Of a stretch of DNA of 64,000 nt, positions 56,299-64,000 are shown piece after piece. The DNA is from Phytophthora hibernalis (taxonomy: Eukaryota; Oomycota; Peronosporomycetes; Peronosporales; Peronosporaceae). The position numbers were made by a program, and so were the translations under genes. The notes under the pieces are model-generated. The model had not been told where the DNA came from, ran no database searches, and saw nothing but the letters and a program-made list of their open reading frames with translations. Within the stretch, counting starts at the first letter, position 1; each line of letters begins with the position of its first letter. The DNA is taken from contig JAAKBF010000384.1 in NCBI GenBank assembly GCA_012656075.1, forward strand, positions 248,001 through 312,000. Reading direction: 5' to 3'.

Positions 56299-59200
56299 AT
56301 GGAGTCGCTGCGCCGCCTCACGAGCTCCGTGTTCGACGCGGGCCCCGTGCGACTCGTGCGCCGCGCCAGTATGGGGGACGTGCGCCCTCCCGACGCTCGT
56401 TCGCTGGAGCTCACGTTCATGACGGAGCGCCTCGTGGTGGCGGGCGCGCCCTGCGACGGGCCCACGGACAAGAAGCGCAACGTGGTGAACGCCGACGAGC
56501 TAGCGCAGTACCTGGACGCGGCGCACCGCGGGCGCTTCTTGCTCTTCAACTTGAACGCGTTGGATGACGCGCACGACGCGGCCGACCGCCTGCACGAGCA
56601 GATGCTCGAGTTCAACTGGGAGCGTGACGGCATGAAGGCCCACACGCCGCCTTTCGACCTCATCTTCCGCATCTGCTACGCGCTGCACGCGTGGCTGGCA
56701 CTGGACACACAGCATGTGGCACTGATCAACTGCCAGACGGGCAAGACCCGCAGCGGCGTCGTCGTGGCCTGTTTCCTGCTCTTCGCGCAACTCGCGGACG
56801 ACCCCACGGACGCCTTCGTCGAGTTCTACCGCAAGCGCTGGGATATGAAGTCGCTCACGCCGCAGGCTCTCGAGAAGAAAACGCCGCCGTCCATCCGCAG
56901 GTTCCTCACGGGCTTCCATGAACTGCTGGAAACGCACTCGCCGCGCAACGACAAGCCGCTGCTGCTCAAGGCCATCATCTTCCGACAGCTGCCCGTGGAG
57001 CTGCAGCCCTGCGTCCAGATCTGGGACGACTACAAACTCGTGTTTTGCACTGACGCGCTGCACGTTGCAGAGAGCGGGGAAGCGCCCGTGCTGGACTGGA
57101 ACGAGGAGGACGGATTCTTTGCCATTCTATGGGAGAACGGCGTCGAGCTGGACGGAGGATTCTCGATCTTGTGCTCGTTTGGAGAGGACTACGAAAATGC
57201 GGACGACGTGGACGCGTCCTCAAGAGTTCTTTTTCGATACGCGGACTCGACGTTGTTTCTGATGCCAGGCTTAGTGACGTTGAAGAAACAGGATCTCGAT
57301 TTGATGAAGCAGTACGAGCATGGATTCGATGAGGAACAGTTCTCGGTGGATCTCGTGCTGCATGAGAGCAGCGCAAAAATCCCGGAATTTAGTAAGGATG
57401 GACTACACTGCGAACAGTGCCATTCGACAGGGGTTGGTGGAAATTACCAAGCACCACGTCGTGTTGCCCGATCCAGCCATGCACTCAAATTTTATCCGCA
57501 TGGGATTTTGTGAAACACCCACCACGTTCGCACTTCAATGCTCGCAGAATGCACCGAATGTGGCTCTAGATCTTCTCCATTCGAAGGGCTTGTCGGCGTG
57601 CTTCGCTCAGGAACGGCAAGAAATAGCAGCTAAGAAGGAGAAAGACGCTGCGAAAGACAGGCAGAATGCGGAGTCCTCGACCGAGATCGAGCAGCAACCG
57701 CAATTTCGGCGGCAAACGACCTCTGAAATTGCGGCCATGCAGTCGCAGCGGTCTCGATACTCAATCCCTACCGCTGTAGATTCGTCAGTGTGTGATTCGT
57801 GCAAGGAGGACGACTATATGATGCGTCCGCAGATCGTGAAATGTACAGGGCGTTGCGAGAAATTCTACCATACGACATGTGTGGGTCTGCGTAAGATTCC
57901 ATTTGGATTGACTACAATGAGTGATCGTACAAATCACGGTGTGTACGTGAAAAAGTTTTTCAGTGGATGGGAATGCGATTCATGTGCTCCCAAATGCCCA
58001 GTTTCGGCAGCAACGCTGCCAAATGGGAGATTCCAATTAATATGAAGTTGGTGCCTTCATCTTGGATTGGAGGAGAACCTGGAATCACGTTAGCCAACCC
58101 TCAAGACGTTGCTGATGCCGTTTCAGCTCATACTACTGGGGTCCGTAATTCTTTTTCAATATCTGTGGAGGGAGTAGAGCCGCACTCAGCGGCAGATACA
58201 AACAACCCGGAAGAGTTCAATCAGCTGAAGGAATTCCTTGCGACAAATGGCTTATCTATCGAAGATCTCATGAAAGCGGCAACAAGTCCAGGCACTACGT
58301 CTGCCTCAGTCGCCATGTCACTAGCGAATGCCTTGGCAACTGCAACACCCACAGCTACTATTCCATCTAAACAACCCAAACTTGATATGAAGCCTGTGTT
58401 GCTCAGCGAGCTGAAAACTGCAAGATGCTCAAATGATTCAAGCGATGTACAGACTGCAAATAGTGAAAACAACAAGTACATGTTGATGCTAAAGCGCGGT
58501 GTTCCATTTGAGGCAGTTCAGAATTGCATGCGAAAGGATGGCGCAGATCCGTCGACATTACAACCCCTCCCACTGAGTGAAAGCATACCTGGCGACACCA
58601 TCGATGTCAATGAAGGACCTCAGAAGATAATGTTGAAGGATATGGAAGAGTACGCTAGTTACTTCCGAATGATGCGGATGGGGTGCCCGAAAGAAGCTGT
58701 GAGGCAGAAATTAATGATGGAAGGACTCGACCCTATTATTTTGGACCTGGGGCCGGATGCCATTTACGAAGAGGTGAAGGATCGTATCGCGGCTACACAC
58801 AGTGTAGCAAAACTTCAAGACGATATCAAGTGTGTTAATGCGCCTGCTGTTAAAAATGCTAAAGGAGATCCATCAGATGTGCTACTGAAACACCACGAAG
58901 CATACGCGAAGTATTTCATCATGCTGAAGATGGGTCTTCCTGTGGGTGCTGTTCGTCAAAAATGAAGGCCGACGGTGTCGATGAGCGTGCATTGGATTTA
59001 GGTGGGGACGCTCCTTTCTCGAGAGTGCCAAAATCAGCAGAGAAAAGGCTGCCTCGAAGAACGGCGTGAAGGTTAAGGATGACCCGATGTTTGCCAAGTA
59101 CTTCAAAATGCTGCAGATGGGTTTGCCTGAGGGCGCTGTCCGGCAAAAGATGAAGGCTGATGGTGTGGATGACCGGGCCTTGGATCTTGGTAGAGATGCA

Positions 59201-61032
59201 ATGGTGTCGCAGCTAGCGGGGCCATCTGGTGGTAGCATCGAGAAACTACAGGATGACCCAACTTACGCAAAATACTTCAAGATGGTTAAAATGGGGTTAC
59301 CGGAAGGAGCTGTCCGCCAGAAGATGAAGTCGGAAGGTGTTGACGAACGCGCTCTTGATCTTGGTGGCGATGCGCTTGTTTCGGACTTAGCCGCTCCAGA
59401 GAACGATACGAAGTTACAGGATGACCCAGTTTATGCTAAGTATTTTAAAATGCTGAAAATGGGACTTCCAGAAGGCGCTGTCCGTCAGAAAATGGTGACG
59501 GAAAATGTCGATGTACGAGCCTTGGAGTTTGGACCTGACGCAACGGTTTCACAATTTGCTTCAGGCGGAAAGGCCAAGGTATCAGCTGCAGTGGTAAAGC
59601 CTAAGCGTCCACGAAAAAGCTCCACTGGCAGGCCATTTCGGAGGACCGCTTGAGCAATCTGAATCAACAAACTATTTGGCATGACGAAGACGAAGATGTC
59701 GAATTCGACGTGGATATGGATGAACTCGAGGCTCTGTTCTTCGCAAACCAGAACACAGGGAGTGGGAAGAAAACATCCTCACGAGAACAGAGTAAAGTTC
59801 TGAAACGTAAACAGACCGTATCACTCATTGACGGAAAGCGCGCAATGAATGCTGCTATCTCGTTAGCGCGAGTCAAGCTCTCATATAGTGAAATCGCTGA
59901 AGCTGTCACAAAGTTTGACCTGAGTGGACTGACGATTGAGCAGCTCGTTGGAATAAACGAGTTCCTTCCCACGTCAGAGGAAGCCGCGCTCGTTTCTGGG
60001 TATACTGGTGATAAGGGGATGCTAGGCGAGGTACGTTCTTCGACTGTTTATTTGCGATTTACGCTCACATTATGACTTTTTGTTTAGGCTGAAAAGTTCA
60101 TTCTCGAGATCGCGAAGGTGAAGCGATATGCACCTCGTATGGAGTGCTTGGTTTACAAACTTTCTTTCTCGTCGCGGAGCGCAGAGTTGTCCACTTCCTT
60201 GTCACATTTACAAAAGGCAGGAGAAGAGGTGAAGGGCAGTCGACTACTGAAGATCTTGCTGGCGATGGTGCTCAAGTTGGGTAACAGTCTAAATGGAAGC
60301 GGAGAGGACAACGGAATCAAAGGTTTTACCGTCGACTCACTGCTACGATTGGGACACACCAAAGCGGTCAATCAGAAAACAACAGTGCTGCACTATTTAG
60401 TCCGTCTCGTCAAGAAAAATCACCCCCAGGTTCTTGACTTTCAGGATGAACTGCGAAGTGTCCCTCTTGCGGCACGTGCATCTTTCGAGACCGTTGACGA
60501 AGAGTTCAAGAAATTGGAAAAGGGACTAGCGAGTCTAAACACTGAGCTGAAATTATTAGAAAAGGTTTGTGCAGCTCGTTGTTTTAGCGTGGCACGGTTG
60601 CTAACTCTGTGATATTTTGATGGTTGTGAATGAACAGCAAGCCGTTGAAAGTCTGGGATTGGAGGTCACCATCAAGTCAATGCAGACTGCTGCATCCGAG
60701 ATCGAAGCCCAGATGAAGACACTCGCGGACAGGATTGCCCAGGCAAGAGAAGAGGTTGCAAGTGTGCTTGACTACTTCGGTGAAGACCCGAAGCGAAACC
60801 CGACCGAATTCTTCACCACTCTTGCCTCGTTTTTCTCAGTACGTTGTCTAGTGCATGCTTTGGTGAAGGCAAAGAAAACCTGACATCAGCCGACTGTTAT
60901 GCCTAGGTTTTTAAACGCGCACGCAACGAAGTGGACACTGCGGACGAAGCTGCTCAGCGAGCTGAGCGCGTGAACGTGCGTCGCTCAAATATGCTGAGGC
61001 CGCCGCCAAAGTCGAACGGCGGGGGACTTTAA
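56299..61032 (+). CDS. Giant formin: PTEN-type phosphatase/C2, PHD finger, six CCDC53-like repeats, FH2
   Basis: Start ATG 56299 (MESLRRLTSSVFDAG), about 1500 residues. (1) PTEN-like domain with CQTGKTRSG (C-x5-R, Cys at about residue 145), then a C2 domain (IFRQLPVELQPCVQIWDDYK). (2) A PHD-type zinc finger: VCDSCKEDD, KCTGRCEKFYHTTC, GWECDSC (about 57787-57995). (3) Six copies, about 55 residues apart, of a D-D-P-x-YAKYFKMLKMGLPEGAVRQKM unit (about 58470-59500; the first two diverged), resembling the CCDC53/WASHC3 core. (4) FH2 actin-nucleation domain from KLHWQAISEDRLSNL through TIW, GDKGMLGEAEKF and LLKILLAMVLKLGNSLNGS to a basic tail. No FH1 proline tract. Introns at 60031-60087, 60565-60637 and 60839-60906. 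Frame shifts at 57430-57433, 58031-58040, 58958-58962, about 59013 and 59614-59618. Confidence 0.85.
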
Positions 61033-61435
61033 AGATGTCGCGTCCGATACTAGAGCGCTCCCAGACCGAACGTGCAGTTGAAAAGCGGCATCCGGACGAT
61101 AACTAACTACCTAATGAATGGCAAGCTCGTTCGTTGGTCATATTATTATAAGTACCGGTACCGGTGACGTTACTGTGCATCTTTCTCGTGGTCGTTGTAT
61201 TAATACAAGTACTGATCGCGCGTGTAAATTCGTTGAGTGGTTTGTGCGCTCACCGCCACCCGTTCCATTTAGGCTTGGCACGCTTGCTAGCGTTAGGTGC
61301 AACCCTTTTGCTGAAGACGGCCCTGTGGCCGACCGAGTTGCGGCAAGAACCCGCACCGCTCCTCCTAGAGCGCCGCTGTACAACATCAAAGAGTGAGGTT
61401 GGGTACATTCGTCTTACTCGACAAACCAAGCGAAC
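61033..61435. other. Convergent spacer
   Basis: About 400 bp between the formin stop and the kinesin stop. Overlapping short ORFs are seen on both strands but no domain; it should contain both transcription ends. Confidence 0.5.
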
Positions 61436-63653
61436 TTACACACGAGCTACATTGGCCGCGGCAGAAGAAGAGCTGATGTTTGCAAGCGACAAATTAAAAG
61501 AGACCTGCTTTGACGCCCCGGCGCTGTTGTCATCATCCGTCTCCGCGAGATCAATAACGCGTCCATCGTCGCCGCGCTGCTTTTTGAGTATGCTGCCACG
61601 CAAAAATAAAGTATTCAGTCGATAACAGGATAACCGGTGTGAATGGGCAATCCTTACCTCCGAACCTTTTCAGATGTTAGCGTCCTCTTCCTCTTTCCAG
61701 GCTGCGCCGACCGCCCCCGAGCGTCAGCTGTTCGATCCATAGCGGGCAAGCTCAGCCTTCGCGAGTAGTTTGTTGGTGGCGAGATCCCGCTCGGTTTATC
61801 ACTGTTCATCGCCAGCACCTCGGCAGTTTCGGGTGACGATTCATTGCCGCGCAGAATGTTTTCCGCTACGTTTTCAATACCATTCAGCCCCTGCGCATTG
61901 TTGGCCAGTTTCTCCCTGTGAACATATCCAAGCACAACAATAAGTTAAGTACTGCACCGTCACAGTAGCAGCTATCGAGCACCACAGCACATCGATCTGC
62001 ATACTTCCGCGAGCTCAAACTCGACCTTCGTGATGAGATCGGGGCGGGTTTTGCGGCGGAGATGGGGTCCCCAGCTGCTGTAAAATTTTCCTGGCCTCTT
62101 CACCCTTAGACTTGCGGCGATGTTCCTCCTGACGATACTCTTCCAGCCGCTTCTCGTACTTCTTGCGTAGCCCCAGCTCTGCTGCCAACTTCTCCTGAAG
62201 TGCCTGAAGCTGTGAAACTTGGTTGGCAACCTGACCGTAAACAAAAGAGTGAGATTCAACCCCCGTCTGAAAACCGCAAGTCCATCCTCACCACTCCATT
62301 CAGCCGAGCAATCTCCGTGCGATCAGTACGTTGCGACTTGTCCAGCTGAATATGGTTTACCCGCGTTGCGAATTTGAGTGAATTGATTGTCTCGTTGACA
62401 TCTGCACTTTTCGGGCTCACGTGTACGATAAGGAGTGTGCGGTTCGCACTGCCGCTCAATGAGTCCTGCAACAGGTGTGTAAGCTTTGAGTTCCTGAACG
62501 GGATGTGTTTCTCCTTGGCCAGCAAGGCCGCCAACACATCCCCTACGGCCGCCAGCGACTTGGTAATGTGCTGAGATTCACGAATAGTAACTGCAGGCGT
62601 CTCTGCAGTCTTGGAAAGCCGTTCAGATCCGGCCAAGTCCACGAGTGCCAATCTGCCTGTATCTGTTTCTCCGTTCGTCTTGCTGGTACGTCGAATGTTA
62701 ATTATCAGCACCGTATGGGAGCGATTGGTGCGGTCGTTCTTGGATCGACCCATCCTGCTGCGAGCAATGACCTCGTGCAGATCCTTAACACTCGGAGCAA
62801 TAACCGACCTCACGTTCTTCAGGTACATGTCGTCCTCTCCGTGACGAATCTCCGCCGTCGACGCCGGAACTGCCGACTCATTGCCGCAAAAACGTGGCCC
62901 CGACATGGCAGCCCATACCTGACGGTGAGTCCTTGTCACTAGCAGTAGCAGAGCCACTATTACTGCCTAGCAGGTCGTAGATCTCCTCGTTGTACACCTC
63001 GACGATCTGCACCGAAATGTGGAAGTCGTAGAAGTGCTGCTGCTGCGCCACCGCGTGGTAGATCGTCTCAGCTGCTCGGTAGTAGAGTCCCTTGTCTCTG
63101 TCGCTCTCTCCGCCCTGCATGGTGTGCGTCTTACCCGCGCCCGTCTGTCCGTAGGCGAAGATGCACGCGTGGCGGCCCGCCACAGCCGAGCGCACGAGTG
63201 GCGCCACCTCCTTGAACACCGTCAGCTGCGAGTGCTGCCCGTGGAAGACGCGCGCGAACGAGAAGCTCTTGAAGAGCGCGCCGTCCACGGGCGAGTACAC
63301 GCTCAGTTCGTGGGCCGACCCCACCTGCACGCGCTTGCAGCGTCGGTCGGGACTCGTGGCGTCGCTCTCTTCGCCGCTGGAGGCTACGGGGCTGGCGGCA
63401 GCGGTCGCACGCGACACATCACGCGGATGTTGCCCTGCAGCTCCACCAGACTCGTCTCCAGCTCCCCACGGGCCGCGCGCTCGTGCGCCAGCGCGTCGGA
63501 CGAGGAGCGGCGCCCACGCTCCAACGCCGAGACGAGCTCCGCGCCCAGCACGCCGAAGTCGCGTCCGCAGAGGCGGAAGGAAGTCGCCACGTCGTTCTTG
63601 AGCGCCGCGAACGAGTCACGGAGCTGCGCCGTTGCGCGAGGGGCGTCGCCCAT
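61436..63653 (-). CDS. Kinesin-14 type motor with short neck and charged tail
   Basis: ATG at 63651-63653. A short coiled-coil neck ends LETSLVELQGNIRVMCRVRP, the neck-motor junction typical of kinesin-14, then the motor: AYGQTGAGKTHTM (P-loop), VQIVEVYNEEIYDLLG, NRSHTVLIINI (switch I), LALVDLAGSE (switch II) and HIPFRNSKLTHLLQDSLSG. After the motor come a coiled coil (ANQVSQLQALQEKLAAELG), a Ser/Arg segment and a basic tail ending SAAANVARV at 61436. The tail after the motor is unusual because classical kinesin-14 proteins end with the motor. Breaks at GGGG 63388-63391 and CCCC 62069-62072 need one base each; a 49-nt intron or another shift lies near 62930-62880. Introns also interrupt the tail. 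Confidence 0.85.
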
Positions 63654-64000
63654 GATCTCTCACTTGATGTATCGGGTTTGAATTGCGCGGGAAAGCGCGC
63701 TAAAGTCGTTATCGGTTTGGAGAGGGATGATTCAAACTGATTCGACTGTTGAGTTGCAGCCAACAGTGTTGACTGCAACTTGCGTTAAAAGGTGAGCATT
63801 TGGTGGCGAAGTATCCATCTGCGTTGACTACTACCAAATACTGGGGTATTCTTCTGCGTTACGTGCAGCATTCTGGCGTCGTCAAAGGCGACAAGCAACT
63901 CCTGTGAATAGTTTTCGAGGATGCATGTACTCTAACTTAGTCTCTAAGAGTCTAGACACGATTTTATTTATGACCAGCGCCAACGCGAGGTACATGTCAG
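63654..64000. other. Right edge, no gene seen
   Basis: Presumed promoter region of the kinesin gene and beyond; no ORF of note. Confidence 0.45.

Noticed and set aside
61118..61625. Plus-strand ORFs between formin and kinesin
   Set aside because: The right half overlaps the last exon of the kinesin on the minus strand, which continues that gene in phase.

Overview
The window is nuclear DNA of an oomycete, most likely a Phytophthora-like member of the Peronosporales (inference). Three things point there: a seven-helix receptor fused to a phosphatidylinositol-phosphate kinase, which is an oomycete hallmark; a stramenopile-type N-terminal KGKW domain; and flagellar and endomembrane genes broken by short (50-90 nt) GT-AG introns in a gene-dense layout. 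No rRNA, tRNA, CRISPR array or bacterial-type operon was seen.

Layout. 1-8.5 kb is a run of minus-strand genes: a KGKW-domain protein (cut by the window edge), a RING-H2 protein, an EHD-family dynamin-like ATPase, an outer-dynein-arm docking subunit and an OTU deubiquitinase. 8.5-24 kb is an accessory island. It holds two small mariner-type MITEs and a degenerate hAT transposon. The hAT is split by a Ty3/gypsy LTR retrotransposon (LTRs at 12788 and 22790, TSD TCGAG), and the gypsy 5' LTR is itself split by a 4.26-kb PIF/Harbinger transposon (31-bp perfect TIRs, TSD TAA). 24-45 kb is dense housekeeping: CstF-64, PP2A methylesterase PME-1, two SLC35A-type nucleotide-sugar transporters, VPS29, an AF4/FMR2-like protein, a CASTOR-like arginine-sensor homologue, a WW-DysF-coiled-coil membrane protein, EXO70, an SMP-30-like protein, a METTL6-like methyltransferase, a nucleoside hydrolase and a CYRI/FAM49 protein. 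45-49 kb is gene-poor, with TAGTAGTG-type repeats, a transposase remnant and a mucin-like surface protein. 49-64 kb holds the GPCR-PIPK, an MGRN1-like E3 ligase, ERGIC3/Erv46, an uncharacterised gene, a very large PTEN-PHD-repeat-FH2 formin and a kinesin-14.

Themes. Membrane traffic (EHD, VPS29, EXO70, ERGIC3, nucleotide-sugar transporters), phosphoinositide and actin/microtubule control (GPCR-PIPK, formin with a PTEN-type domain, CYRI, kinesin-14, ODAD1) and nutrient signalling (CASTOR-like, PME-1) dominate. These genes are linked by shared cell biology, not by operons. Several neighbours are divergently transcribed from spacers of only 94-130 bp.

Quality caveat. At least fifteen otherwise well-conserved genes need single-base corrections, almost always one missing base in a short homopolymer, to be read through. 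I treat them as functional genes with probable assembly indels, and mark each position.
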